A DNA stretch of 64,000 nucleotides from Solibacillus sp. FSL K6-1523 (GTDB taxonomy: Bacteria; Bacillota; Bacilli; Bacillales_A; Planococcaceae). The notes under the pieces were generated by a model, which saw only the letters and a list, made by a program, of their open reading frames with translations, was not told the origin of the DNA and did no database searches. How positions within the stretch are numbered: the stretch's first letter is position 1; each line of letters starts with the position of its first letter. Both the position numbers and the translations under genes were made by a program. Location: assembly GCF_038005225.1 (NCBI RefSeq), contig NZ_JBBOSU010000001.1, positions 2,592,001 through 2,656,000 of the forward strand. The letters run 5' to 3'. Positions 1 through 7,865 of this stretch are shown piece by piece.

Positions 1-51
1 CAAATGTTCCGTCTTATTAAAAATGATTGATACGATTTCTTGAAATTGCAT
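1..51 (-). CDS. Start of an unidentified protein, cut by the window edge
   Basis: Only the first 17 codons are present, beginning MQFQEIVSIIF and running off the left edge. An AAAGGGA ribosome binding site lies a few bases upstream of the ATG. It follows the PoNi-like gene on the same strand with a 26-base gap, so it probably continues the immunity-gene run. The piece is too short to assign a family. Confidence 0.4.
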   Translation of the reverse strand, partial: MQFQEIVSIIFNKTEHL

Positions 52-77
52 TTTGTTTCCCTTTCATAAAAGCTATT

Positions 78-1064
78 TTAGTTTTGAAAAAGTTCTCCAT
101 ATTGATTCGGAATATAATTCGGATAATTCTTCCTATAGAAACCATCGATAAGTTTTAAAAGAGGATCCCATTCAGGATATGGTTCTGGATCATTCATTTT
201 CATTTTTGCTTCAGGTGTATTCATTAAAAAATCCTCGAATTCTTCTGGAACAGGTAATCCACGTTGTTTCCTTACGAAAAGTAAAAATAAAATTTCATAA
301 GGGTAAAATCCGTAGCCAAAATCCCCAAATTCAAGAGACTCTCCTAGCTCAGAAGCTAAAATAGAATGATACTCAGACATTTTATCAGTTAAAATTTTGA
401 TTTCATCTAGCTGAGGTGTTTCCCAATGTTTTAATACTTCCGTATAAACATCTAATTCTTCAGGTATTAAACCATATTCTAAATCCATCTTTTTAAATTG
501 TTCTCTCACAGCCTTATGAAGGTTTTGGTTTGTTCCAAAAATGGTTTTATTCCGGAACTGCAAATAAAGCTCTAATAAAAACCACGTATGTTTGTTCAAA
601 TCATTTGCCTTCATCCAACGGCTATCAAAATGATCTACAATAAAATTAAATAATATTTTCTCTTCCTTTTCCCATCCAAACATTGTGAAATGGATTAAGG
701 TCTTAATTACGTCTTCAAAAGTATATTCGACAAACACTTTGGGATATCTACTTTTATAAAGATTTTGTGCCATACATTGATGAAATATAACCATCATTAT
801 CTTTTTTAATTCATCTGAATTTTCTCCATGATTTACAAGTACATCCCTCTTCCATTTAGAAAGATTATACGATTCGATTGAATCTAAATCTATTAATAAA
901 ATATGGTCCTTTTCAATCTCATTCAAATTCACAATTTGAGTAATTCTATTAAAACTTTCTAAATACGTCTCTTCTACATCCTCAAACTTTATTCCTTCAA
1001 CAAAATTTTTAGAATATCTTTTATATGATAATTGTAACTTTTTAGTATTTAACAATATTTTCAC
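78..1064 (-). CDS. PoNi-like immunity protein (DUF1910/DUF1911 type)
   Basis: A 328-residue soluble protein with no signal peptide or membrane segment. The C-terminal half has the DUF1911 pattern of a helical region, then FGYGFYPYEILFLLFVRKQ, then a short L-x-TP segment. The same layout occurs in the two other PoNi-like proteins of this window at 19,714 and 23,094. PoNi proteins bind and block PoNe nucleases of the PD-(D/E)XK superfamily. The start is probably GTG at 1064, after a GGGG-type ribosome binding site. No toxin domain adjoins it, so it is an orphan immunity gene or protects against a toxin lost from this locus. The family call rests on pattern resemblance. Confidence 0.6.
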   Translation of the reverse strand: MKILLNTKKLQLSYKRYSKNFVEGIKFEDVEETYLESFNRITQIVNLNEIEKDHILLIDLDSIESYNLSKWKRDVLVNHGENSDELKKIMMVIFHQCMAQNLYKSRYPKVFVEYTFEDVIKTLIHFTMFGWEKEEKILFNFIVDHFDSRWMKANDLNKHTWFLLELYLQFRNKTIFGTNQNLHKAVREQFKKMDLEYGLIPEELDVYTEVLKHWETPQLDEIKILTDKMSEYHSILASELGESLEFGDFGYGFYPYEILFLLFVRKQRGLPVPEEFEDFLMNTPEAKMKMNDPEPYPEWDPLLKLIDGFYRKNYPNYIPNQYGELFQN

Positions 1065-1069
1065 ATCTA

Positions 1070-1399
1070 TTAATCCCCATCAAATATTTGCTCATCAACT
1101 TCTTCCAGATATCTTTCCGTATCTAAATGAGATTCTATACAATTATCTAAAAACTCAATACTAACCTCTCTATTCTCTTCAAATATGTGAACTTTAGCAC
1201 CGGCTTCTAATAATAAATTTACTATTTTCTTCATTTCCAACAATTCATCAATTTCTAATAGATTATATGATAAGATGAATTCATTATTGTTAAGTAATTT
1301 TTTTATTTCAGATATACTCTTATTAGTATTTTTTCTTAAAATAGAAATGTACTTGACCTCATTAGTATCTTTTTCTATTTGCATGTTCAATTTAGCCAT
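1070..1399 (-). CDS. Probable immunity protein for the GHH toxin (L7/L12-like fold)
   Basis: A 109-residue protein if started at the ATG at 1399, which is preceded by a strong GGAGGGAG site. A longer upstream reading has no such site. Residues 20-80 read as a helix followed by a conserved-looking beta-alpha unit ending in EAGAKVHIFEEN, which resembles ribosomal protein L7/L12 C-terminal-like immunity folds. It lies 22 bases downstream of the GHH nuclease toxin, the normal place for a cognate immunity gene, and 5 bases before the PoNi-like gene. Function is inferred from position; the fold resemblance is weak. Confidence 0.5.
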   Translation of the reverse strand: MAKLNMQIEKDTNEVKYISILRKNTNKSISEIKKLLNNNEFILSYNLLEIDELLEMKKIVNLLLEAGAKVHIFEENREVSIEFLDNCIESHLDTERYLEEVDEQIFDGD

Positions 1400-1421
1400 T
1401 TTAAATGTCTCCCTCCTTGAA

Positions 1422-2174
1422 TTAAAAATCATCAATAGGATTAATTGGTTTACCTGGTAAACTATTTTTCCAATTACCTCCATGCCAACCTTTAAGATGC
1501 TCGTTTGGTGTGGCTGGATAAATAATTTCCCCTTTATTCGCTAAGTGTGGATATTGTGAAGCACTGTAGGAATGGTGCCCCTGTACTATTTTCCCATCTA
1601 CTTTAGGTTTCTTACCATTCAAAATATCATTTAATTGATCTTGATTCCAGCCTCTAGTTGGAGTTTCATTATTTACTATTCTTTGACGTTCTTGATACCA
1701 GAACTCGCTTACACCTGAAGCCCTATGTTTAGCAAACTTTTTATTCCATATATATTGTTCATACTCAGTTTTTGTAATAGTCCTATTCTCTATTTTTACT
1801 CTCTGTTCTTTCATCTTTTTAGTACTTAATTGTTTTTGCTGAATAGGATGTGGGTTTAAATCCAATCCCTTAGTTCTTTCTGATATTATTTGCTCTGCTG
1901 TACTTGGCTGGCTGGTCTTCTTATTACCATTACCCTTATTTTCTATCTGCTTTTTAGCCAGTTTGGTATTTTTTGATGTATTTTTACTACCAGCTACGAT
2001 GCCAGATGCAAATTTACTACCACGTACAGCTCCTTTAACTAAACCTCCACCAAATACAGCCGCAGCTCCTACGCCTCGTTCCCAGGTTTCTAGCTTGCGA
2101 TTTGTGAACATTTCTTTTCCGGTGGCAATCTCAATTCCTGCTTTTATATTACCAACTACCGGAACAAAGCCCAA
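1422..2174 (-). CDS. C-terminal part of a pretoxin-TG / GHH (HNH-fold) nuclease toxin
   Basis: The N-terminal part has the PT-TG pretoxin pattern: GFVPVVGNIKAG, then TGKEMFTN, then LETWERG. The last 60 residues carry GHHSYSASQYPHLAN and the H-x-GWHGGNW segment of the Tox-GHH family, a metal-dependent HNH/endonuclease VII fold. The reading frame is open upstream to about 2240 without a good start and continues the lysine-rich gene at 2243-2710 in the -1 frame (see the A5G run at 2258-2264). The native product is therefore probably one protein with a lysine-rich N-terminal region and a nuclease tip, or this is the broken 3' half of one. The immunity gene follows at 1399. Confidence 0.65.
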   Translation of the reverse strand: MGFVPVVGNIKAGIEIATGKEMFTNRKLETWERGVGAAAVFGGGLVKGAVRGSKFASGIVAGSKNTSKNTKLAKKQIENKGNGNKKTSQPSTAEQIISERTKGLDLNPHPIQQKQLSTKKMKEQRVKIENRTITKTEYEQYIWNKKFAKHRASGVSEFWYQERQRIVNNETPTRGWNQDQLNDILNGKKPKVDGKIVQGHHSYSASQYPHLANKGEIIYPATPNEHLKGWHGGNWKNSLPGKPINPIDDF

Positions 2175-2242
2175 AATTGCCGAAGCAGCACTCTTATAGC
2201 CGCCTTCTTTAAAGGCAGTATAGGTGTGAGCAACTTTCCCCT

Positions 2243-2710
2243 CTACTTTGCCATGACCTTTTTCGTGTCTTTAACCGCTGCTTTTACCTGCTTACCGGCT
2301 TTCTTAGAGGCTTTTTTCGTTGCCAATACGCCCTTCTTCGCCACTTTCTTTACCTGTTTAACCATTTTGCTTTTAGATAGGTTGTTCGCGGTTTTCCGAG
2401 CTTTCGTATACACTTTGCCGAGCTTTTTTTTCGCCTTTTTTGCTTTCTTCTTGACTTTCTTTTTGGCGGAACTCGCCGCTTTTTTGGCTTTCTTTGCTGT
2501 CGACTTAACTGCCTTTTTTGCTTTCTTTGCCGTTGACTTGGCAGCAGTTTTCGCTTTTTTGGCTGTTGCCTTCGCTGCATTTCCTGCTTTTTTTGCTGTG
2601 GATTTGACCGCTTTCTTTGCTTTCTTCGCTACATCCCCAACACTTGGAATACTGCCGAGAAAACTGGCTGCTTTGCCTAAGAATCCTTTACTTTTCCCCT
2701 TCTTCGCCAT
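2243..2710 (-). CDS. Lysine/alanine-rich histone H1-like protein (toxin N-terminal region)
   Basis: A 155-residue protein started at the ATG at 2710, which sits after an AGGGGGGG site; the track-length version begins six codons earlier. By my count about 57 residues are lysine, arranged as repeats such as AKKAVKSTAKKA, like histone H1 tails and bacterial Hc1/AlgP-type proteins. A short non-basic segment near residues 15-30 (SFLGSIPSVGDVAKK) precedes the repeats. The stop at 2243 lies a few codons past GAAAAAG, where a -1 shift would join it to the GHH nuclease toxin. A basic DNA-binding region on a DNA-cutting toxin is a reasonable role, but it is inference. A chromatin-type protein on its own is the alternative. 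Confidence 0.6.
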   Translation of the reverse strand: MAKKGKSKGFLGKAASFLGSIPSVGDVAKKAKKAVKSTAKKAGNAAKATAKKAKTAAKSTAKKAKKAVKSTAKKAKKAASSAKKKVKKKAKKAKKKLGKVYTKARKTANNLSKSKMVKQVKKVAKKGVLATKKASKKAGKQVKAAVKDTKKVMAK

Positions 2711-2938
2711 TAAGCACCCCCCCTGCAAGTGGGATCATGCCGATGACGTCAAGGCCTTGTTCGAAGTCTTCCTCATCTTCGTCATCATCTTCAGAGGATG
2801 GCGAGATGGAAACGGGTGCTTTGATGGAGCCGTCCATCTCTACAATTTGACCTTGGATATCCGTGATGCCATCGAGTACGAGACTGCTTCTTTAACCGCC
2901 TTTGCAGCTATTTTTGCTACACTTTTGACTTCTTTCAC
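2688..2938 (-). pseudogene. Small acidic protein gene, frame-broken, upstream of the histone-like gene
   Basis: From a GTG at 2938 with AAAGGA upstream, the frame reads KEVKSVAKIAAKAVKEA. It then has to shift by -1 near 2890 to continue as LVLDGITDIQGQIVEMDG, an acidic stretch SSEDDDEDEEDFEQ, and a hydrophobic end VIGMIPLAGGVLNG. The stop at 2688 overlaps the start of the lysine-rich gene by 23 bases, suggesting translational coupling. A strongly acidic protein coupled to a strongly basic one is unusual. I do not recognise the family. The shift may be a one-base deletion or a sequence error. Confidence 0.35.
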
Positions 2939-2970
2939 TCATTGTCCTTTGGTAGTCTACTATGTAAAAT

Positions 2971-3009
2971 AGGCTCATTCCTCCTCATCGTTCAAGTTGG
3001 AATAAGCCT
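2971..3009 (-). terminator. Hairpin terminator after the DUF6985 gene
   Basis: The arms AGGCTCATTCC and GGAATAAGCCT pair with one mismatch. On the minus strand the stem is followed by ATTTTA, a weak U-tract. It separates the DUF6985 pseudogene from the acidic/lysine-rich gene pair. Confidence 0.5.
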
Positions 3010-3168
3010 TTGAAAGTTTAACAACTTTATTTGTCCAATTAATTCAGAACTTTGTTGACCATATTATAAATTTCACAGTAAATGTAAAACTGACAACTTT
3101 TCTTTTTTTTCTACTTAGGTTTACTACGTTATTGGTTGAATGATAGGTTTAGTCAGACTAACAAGCTC

Positions 3169-3629
3169 TCAAATTGCAACATCCTGATATCCTACTTTAA
3201 TCACCATTTCATCTAATAAACGTAGCCCTAGCCCATATCCCATGTACAATTAAAAAGCATTCCTATATCACGTTCTTCATAAATATCTCCATAAGGAACA
3301 ACAATTCCATCCAAAGTAATCATCCCAATAAGTTGGTCAACTGTTTCAACTAAAGAATAATCTTTATTAAATTCAATATCATAACCCAAACCATGTCGAT
3401 TTTGTTGATAATAGTCTAAGATTGGTTGCAAGAAACTTTGCTGCAATTGTTCCCAATTTTGCATTAGGGATTGATATGCTGTATATTGTTCTTCATCAAA
3501 TTTACCATTCTTATCCCCTTTAATCATGAGTGCTATTTCGGTTTCTTTCCCTAAGAAATTAATCGTAGTGTCCTTAGACCAAACATAATCATATTCGAGT
3601 TCACCAAAAATCGGATCGTTTATTGTCAT
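3169..3629 (-). pseudogene. DUF6985 immunity-like protein, frameshifted near its C-terminus
   Basis: The gene starts at the ATG at 3629 after an AGGAG site, and the first 133 residues are open, ending in the stop after CTWDMG at 3228. A -1 shift at the preceding GGG run restores a natural-looking end, GLGLRLLDEMVIKVGY, with stop at 3169. The N-terminal part (TINDPIFGELEYDY, later QNWEQLQQSFLQPILDYY) matches the DUF6985 family as I know it, commonly found next to polymorphic toxins. The truncated protein loses its last strand region. A one-base loss in a G-run, real or from sequencing, is the simplest explanation. Confidence 0.6.
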
Positions 3630-3646
3630 TTTTAAATCTCCTAATA

Positions 3647-3712
3647 TTATAACATTGGTACTCTCAAGGTTTGGGTATTACATTCAAAATACTGTACCGC
3701 ATATTGATAAGG
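3647..3712 (-). pseudogene. Possible toxin C-terminal tail before the DUF6985 gene
   Basis: A short open stretch reads PYQYAVQYFECNTQTLRVPM and stops 17 bases before the DUF6985 start. It looks like the end of a secreted-toxin domain left in front of its immunity gene, as at 5540, 6180 and 8321. It is only 21 codons long, so this is a weak call. Confidence 0.25.
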
Positions 3713-3742
3713 TCAAATGAAGTTTAGTAATATTTTTTTTAT

Positions 3743-4231
3743 TCAGATAGGATTATCAGGATATTCACTAAAGTACTTTTCAATTAAGATTTTATTATTT
3801 TTATCACTCGGAACTTCACCTAAGTATTTATTCTTCCAAATAATCATTTGGTCACTAAAACTATATTCTGTATCCAGCCAACTTGTATAATCAAAATGGA
3901 TTTTAAACTCCCCACTATTCTCAAGAGACATTGTAAAGGAATACCAAAGCTGTTGTTGGTTATCATTGAAAACATTTCTAAGTTCATCACACAATTCAAA
4001 TAGCTTTCTTTTATTATTTTTATACTCATCTTTTTCTATAGCAAATTTATATGGAATTTTTACACTATAATTAAAACATTGTCTATTCTCAGGCGTATTG
4101 TAAAAAAAATAAGTTCCGCCTCCAGATTCTGATATTTGAGCATAAAAATAAAATTTCTCCCATTCTTCTGGAATCATTTCATTAACTGTTTCCACTATTT
4201 CTCTATATAGCATATTCAATCTTTGTTCCAT
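3743..4231 (-). CDS. yezG: YezG-family (DUF600) immunity protein
   Basis: A 162-residue protein with the family's N-terminal signature LYREIVETVNEMIPEEW, then GGGTYFFYNT, and a C-terminal IWKNKYLGEVP. In Bacillus subtilis, YezG neutralises the C-terminal nuclease of the LXG toxin YeeF. Here it directly follows a DNA/RNA non-specific endonuclease domain of the same kind. Its ribosome binding site, GGGAGG, lies inside the last codons of the toxin, so the two are translationally linked. Length and motifs are normal for the family, so it should be functional even if the toxin is split. Confidence 0.85.
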   Translation of the reverse strand: MEQRLNMLYREIVETVNEMIPEEWEKFYFYAQISESGGGTYFFYNTPENRQCFNYSVKIPYKFAIEKDEYKNNKRKLFELCDELRNVFNDNQQQLWYSFTMSLENSGEFKIHFDYTSWLDTEYSFSDQMIIWKNKYLGEVPSDKNNKILIEKYFSEYPDNPI

Positions 4232-4236
4232 TCTAA

Positions 4237-4848
4237 TTATCCTCCCGATTGATTCCTAATGTTTTTTTCAACCATCTCTTTTCCCTCTATTTCATAAACT
4301 AAATCAAAATGACTTGGTCTTTGCGAATTGCCTTGATAAACCGGTTCTATCTTCACATATACTTTTTTCGGAGGTGTTTCTTTCAATGCATTAGCCCATT
4401 CAGTCTCCATATTGAACCATTCACCGACTGAGCGGTTAATCTGGCTATTTTGTGGGACTAAGTTGTCAATATCCTTTGGTCCTTTAAACTGTGCTCCTAT
4501 TAAGTGTCCACCATCATCATCAGGTAATCTATCCTTCCCACCAACCGTTCTCTGTGCGTATGCGTTTCTTTCTGCTGTACCTAACACTAGTGACCCTTCA
4601 CAGTCTGTAATACGTCCGCTACCATCTGGTGACTTGTATTCTACATTTGGTTTTAGAGATTTCTTCCTACCAATCTTCGTAAATTGATCTCCATAGTTCA
4701 CCTTTATATGTGTTAGTACTTCAGCCTTCCCCGTACCCTTATCAAGACTCTTCAAATATTCTCCAAGTTGCTCTATTTCTTTCTGAGTGGCTTTTTGGGC
4801 TTCCTTCCCTTTGTTTGCGTTTTTATTGAGATCCTGAGTAGCTTCCAA
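4237..4848 (-). CDS. YeeF-type DNA/RNA non-specific endonuclease toxin domain (3' part of a split gene)
   Basis: The protein carries the Endonuclease_NS_2 core: RLPDDDGGHLIGAQFKG with the catalytic histidine, followed by NLVPQNSQINR and WFNMETEWANAL. This is the beta-beta-alpha metal nuclease family seen in YeeF. The listed start has no convincing ribosome binding site. The same frame runs upstream to a hexa-A tract at 4861-4866, where it joins the 4773-5216 frame after a -1 shift, giving DTLKKDGKGLEATQD. I read it as the nuclease half of one toxin gene. It is followed by its YezG immunity gene. Confidence 0.7.
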   Translation of the reverse strand: MEATQDLNKNANKGKEAQKATQKEIEQLGEYLKSLDKGTGKAEVLTHIKVNYGDQFTKIGRKKSLKPNVEYKSPDGSGRITDCEGSLVLGTAERNAYAQRTVGGKDRLPDDDGGHLIGAQFKGPKDIDNLVPQNSQINRSVGEWFNMETEWANALKETPPKKVYVKIEPVYQGNSQRPSHFDLVYEIEGKEMVEKNIRNQSGG

Positions 4849-5216
4849 ACCTTTTCCATCTTTTTTAAGGTATCCTTCAGGTCTTCCACTTTTCGCGCCT
4901 TCCCAAAAGGGCTGAGTATTGATAACGTTGCTTCATTTTGTTCTTGAAGTGTCGCGTTTGGATTCGCTAGTGTGACAAAATCCTTCACATAGAATTCATA
5001 ACCTGCTATTACAATTGGAAATAACCCATCTATCGTTCCTGAACCGTTACCACCTACAACTTTTCGCATACCCTCATACGTGATTTTATCATCTGTTGGA
5101 CGAGGGTTTTTAAGATATTCATTAAAGAATGCCTTTAGCTCAATATCCATTCCATTTAGTTTTCTTTCTACCACTTGGTTATAAACAGAATGTCCTCCAT
5201 CCATTTTAATCTTCAT
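4773..5216 (-). CDS. Pretoxin part of the split YeeF-like toxin gene (5' part)
   Basis: Starts at the ATG at 5216, overlapping the end of the DUF6572 gene by 11 bases, an arrangement typical of coupled translation. The first 110 residues (GTIDGLFPIVIAGYEFYVKDF and a later NATLQEQNEATLSILSPF) look like a pretoxin linker rather than an enzyme. The frame passes A AAA AAG at 4860-4866, a canonical -1 slippery heptamer, with GAAGGA a few bases before it. Reading on in frame 0 gives about 30 unconvincing residues; a -1 shift leads into the endonuclease domain. Programmed frameshifting, decay and assembly error are all possible. Confidence 0.55.
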   Translation of the reverse strand: MKIKMDGGHSVYNQVVERKLNGMDIELKAFFNEYLKNPRPTDDKITYEGMRKVVGGNGSGTIDGLFPIVIAGYEFYVKDFVTLANPNATLQEQNEATLSILSPFGKARKVEDLKDTLKKMEKVWKLLRISIKTQTKGRKPKKPLRKK

Positions 5217-5526
5217 TTTTTATCACTTGAATTTTATACTCTCTTAATTGAGAATTAATCACCTCGAAAAATATCAAGCAATTCTCAGTGGCTTTATATT
5301 TAAATCTTACATCAATAACGAAATATTCAAATACTCTTTCAGGATAGGTATCTGAATGCTGATTTGATTCAATAAAGCCTAAATATGCATTAATTTTATC
5401 TAGTAAAAGAGTTAAATGCTCCGCTTCATTTTTCCAATCTAAATGATCTGCAAGCATTAATATTAAGCCTTCCCCGTCTTTGCTAATACCAATAGCATCT
5501 ATTTTATCAGTTTCTATTATCGACAT
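5206..5526 (-). CDS. DUF6572-family immunity-like protein
   Basis: Start chosen at the ATG at 5526, which follows GAGAGGGGAAC; the frame is open slightly further upstream. The 106-residue product begins MSIIETDKIDAIGISKD and contains ADHLDWKNEAEHLTLLLDK then INAYLGFIES, the pattern I associate with DUF6572. Members often sit beside polymorphic toxins as immunity proteins. Its own start is preceded by a toxin-like tail (5540-5633), which may be what remains of its partner. Confidence 0.6.
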   Translation of the reverse strand: MSIIETDKIDAIGISKDGEGLILMLADHLDWKNEAEHLTLLLDKINAYLGFIESNQHSDTYPERVFEYFVIDVRFKYKATENCLIFFEVINSQLREYKIQVIKNED

Positions 5527-5539
5527 ATTGTTCCCCTCT

Positions 5540-5633
5540 CTAGCCTGGTCTAATAATCTCAAATTTTATAGGAGATATAGGAGTACCGCCTTTAAATATT
5601 CCTTTTCCTACTACACTATTAAATAAACTGTTA
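5540..5633 (-). pseudogene. Toxin C-terminal tail remnant before the DUF6572 gene
   Basis: An open stretch encodes NSLFNSVVGKGIFKGG, then TPISPIKFEIIRPG and a stop. It begins abruptly at the end of the Syd-like gene and has no start codon. The form (short strand-rich end directly before an immunity gene) is that of a toxin tip whose upstream part has been removed by recombination. Confidence 0.45.
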
Positions 5634-6176
5634 TCTTTTTAGTCTCAAATTCCCTATTAATTCTTGAATATTCTTAGCAATAGGCTCCAATGTTCCACTT
5701 TCAAAATCCTCTAGTTGTATTATTCCACTATAATTTTCAAGAACCACCAACAAACCATTCCCCTCAACCCCAATTGGAATGTTTTTTAACCTATCCCCAT
5801 GATTTTCTTTATATCCTTTCAATGATTCCCTGAACGAACTCATCTCACTATTCGGTAGGACAGGCTCTAATGTAATGTAATGTTCCTGATAAAATCCATC
5901 TAGATCCGCAAACCAATATGAGGTAAAATATTCAACTACTGTTTTATGCAATTTTATATCAAATTCATCTTCTAAACTTGTGAAGTCTTGTGAAACAGTG
6001 ATTTCTACCGGTTTCCATGTGATATATTCATCCTCATCACTTTCATCTTCGTAAATTATTTGACTATCATCGCTACTAATAGGTGTTTTAAATAAAAAAT
6101 CTAAACCTTCATTAGCGATCTTTTTTCTCATTTGAAAATATATCTTCATTGCTTCTTTTACTGACAAAATTATCAC
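5631..6176 (-). CDS. Syd-like (SUKH superfamily) immunity protein
   Basis: A 181-residue protein. Residues 75-180 resemble the SecY-interacting protein Syd: HKTVVEYFTSYWFADLDG, then a mid-region LKNIPIGVEGNGLLVVLEN, then a closing helix. Syd-like domains belong to the SUKH superfamily, widely used as immunity proteins against nuclease and deaminase toxins. The start is uncertain: GTG at 6176, a TTG eight bases later, or the ATG before KIYFQM. It follows a toxin tail at 6180, so it probably guards against that lost toxin. Confidence 0.6.
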   Translation of the reverse strand: MIILSVKEAMKIYFQMRKKIANEGLDFLFKTPISSDDSQIIYEDESDEDEYITWKPVEITVSQDFTSLEDEFDIKLHKTVVEYFTSYWFADLDGFYQEHYITLEPVLPNSEMSSFRESLKGYKENHGDRLKNIPIGVEGNGLLVVLENYSGIIQLEDFESGTLEPIAKNIQELIGNLRLKR

Positions 6177-6179
6177 CCT

Positions 6180-6287
6180 TTACTTATTTAGAAACTTTTC
6201 AAGTAATTCAGCATTCTCACTATCATTTCCCCAACCACCTACTGCTCTCTCTGCATTATGGATAACACCTAACCTAGGGTGTAGCTT
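6180..6287 (-). pseudogene. Toxin C-terminal tail remnant before the Syd-like gene
   Basis: Without a start codon, the frame reads KLHPRLGVIHNAERAVGGW, then GNDSENAELLEKFLNK and a stop, just before the Syd-like gene. The HNAERAVGGWG segment looks like the end of a nucleic-acid-acting toxin, and a deaminase is one possibility. Only about 36 codons remain, so no activity is expected. Confidence 0.4.
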
Positions 6288-6409
6288 TGAAGGCACTGCC
6301 ACCTAGAAGTTTTTATAAGTTGATTACCATCCCCCGTGCCCTTAAACCTAAAAAAATAGCGTAGTCAGATTTTCCAACTACCACCATTTTATCATTCTTT
6401 GAATTGCAT

Positions 6410-7636
6410 TTACTTTACATCTTGGAGTTTAACTTCGTACATATTGCTAATCTCTACATCAGCCGGAACCAATGCATAATAATTTTGATCATTATCTACT
6501 ATAAATTGAACTAATTTCGTTTCTGTATCCCAATATTTTTTTAAATAGGAATCATAATCTTCCAAATTTTCTTTGTAATCCAATTGCAATATGCAGCCTT
6601 TTTCAACCATGGCAAAAACAATTAAACTTCCCAGGAGGTTTTTCTCTTTATTTTCTTCTTCGTATTCATCTAACAAGAACCAAATTTGCCCTAGTCCTAT
6701 TGTTTTTTTGTATTTTTCATAAAAACTATGATTATCCAGTTCGTTATAATCATGGATCAATTCATTAACAAATGCGTGCCACCTAAGTGGAATTACCTTT
6801 TCAAATGCCGGTTTATTTTCTATTCCTTCTATTATAATTAGCTCCTCAATCTCTTGTTCATTGTCGGAGTCACTTAGATAAATTGACTTGAATTGCATTG
6901 AATTCTTGTAATGTGCCAAGTCATATGGATAATGATTATTATTTACTAAGCTTGTATCATCCAGCTCAAGAATCTTTGTCAGTGCAGCCGTTTCAAAGCT
7001 CCAATATCCTACATATCCAGGCTCTTTATGTGAATTCTTCCAATCATAATCATAATGACCTTTAAACCATTCTTTCTCCATATACGTTTGTAACCTTTTA
7101 GAGGCTTCTTGCTTATCGGTTTGCGCAAGATCTATAATTTCCCTTGTTTTTGCGTACGGATTTTCTTTATCATATTCATTGGTAATTTTCGTATATCCGA
7201 TGTCACTAGCACATAGTAAAAAATCAATTACTGCATCATTTATTTCCTTTTTCTCAACTACCTTACTTAATCTTTCTATATTCTTTTTATCTGTTTCTAG
7301 TAAGATGCCTAGGGAAATTGTCCATAGAATATTAATATAACCTGTTTCTTTTTTTCCTGTCTGCTCTAAATTATCGATGGCATTATGATAATCTTCCTCG
7401 ATTGTACTAATGTCATCCCCTAAAGAATATTTTGCACTGATATCGTCGATCTGATGAATAAAACTCCTTAAATATCTTGCTTCTATAATACTGTTATTAT
7501 CCGTAGGCTTTCGTTGAATCCCATTTTTAATATCTTCCTCAAAACCTTTAATATCCTCAATATTTTTTTCAATAACCTCTTTATTAAATTCTATCCCTTC
7601 TCTACAATCTTCCTCAATGCATAGATAATCTCTCAT
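6410..7636 (-). CDS. PoNi-like (DUF1910/DUF1911) immunity protein with C-terminal extension
   Basis: Starts at the ATG at 7636 after AAGGAGG. Of 408 residues, the middle (about 150-260) carries the DUF1911 signature, including GYVGYWSFETAALTKIL and NNHYPYDLAHYKN. The following 150 residues are an acidic extension (EQEIEELIIIEG and onward) not present in the shorter PoNi-like proteins here. PoNi proteins inhibit PoNe-type PD-(D/E)XK DNases. No PoNe toxin is adjacent; the nearest feature downstream is the tail at 6180. It is probably an orphan immunity gene. Confidence 0.7.
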   Translation of the reverse strand: MRDYLCIEEDCREGIEFNKEVIEKNIEDIKGFEEDIKNGIQRKPTDNNSIIEARYLRSFIHQIDDISAKYSLGDDISTIEEDYHNAIDNLEQTGKKETGYINILWTISLGILLETDKKNIERLSKVVEKKEINDAVIDFLLCASDIGYTKITNEYDKENPYAKTREIIDLAQTDKQEASKRLQTYMEKEWFKGHYDYDWKNSHKEPGYVGYWSFETAALTKILELDDTSLVNNNHYPYDLAHYKNSMQFKSIYLSDSDNEQEIEELIIIEGIENKPAFEKVIPLRWHAFVNELIHDYNELDNHSFYEKYKKTIGLGQIWFLLDEYEEENKEKNLLGSLIVFAMVEKGCILQLDYKENLEDYDSYLKKYWDTETKLVQFIVDNDQNYYALVPADVEISNMYEVKLQDVK

Positions 7637-7865
7637 TACAAAAATTCCTCCTTACCTCCGAATTATGGCCAACTGAAAAAAATTTTAAGTATACAGACAC
7701 CCCTCAATAATTTCTTATTTTTATTTCTACCATGTCACTATCTATTTAAAATGAGATTCTTTTAGAAATAAGATAAGGCATAATCGGTATAATTTAACAT
7801 AAAGTGAATATTTCAATCACATATAAATTAACTTTCAACTATTTAAATTGATTTACTAACGCCAA

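Noticed and set aside
2226..2972. A 248-codon plus-strand frame rich in Phe/Ala
   Set aside because: It is the antisense of the lysine/alanine-rich gene; its composition is what reversing AAG/GCC codons gives, and it has no ribosome binding site.
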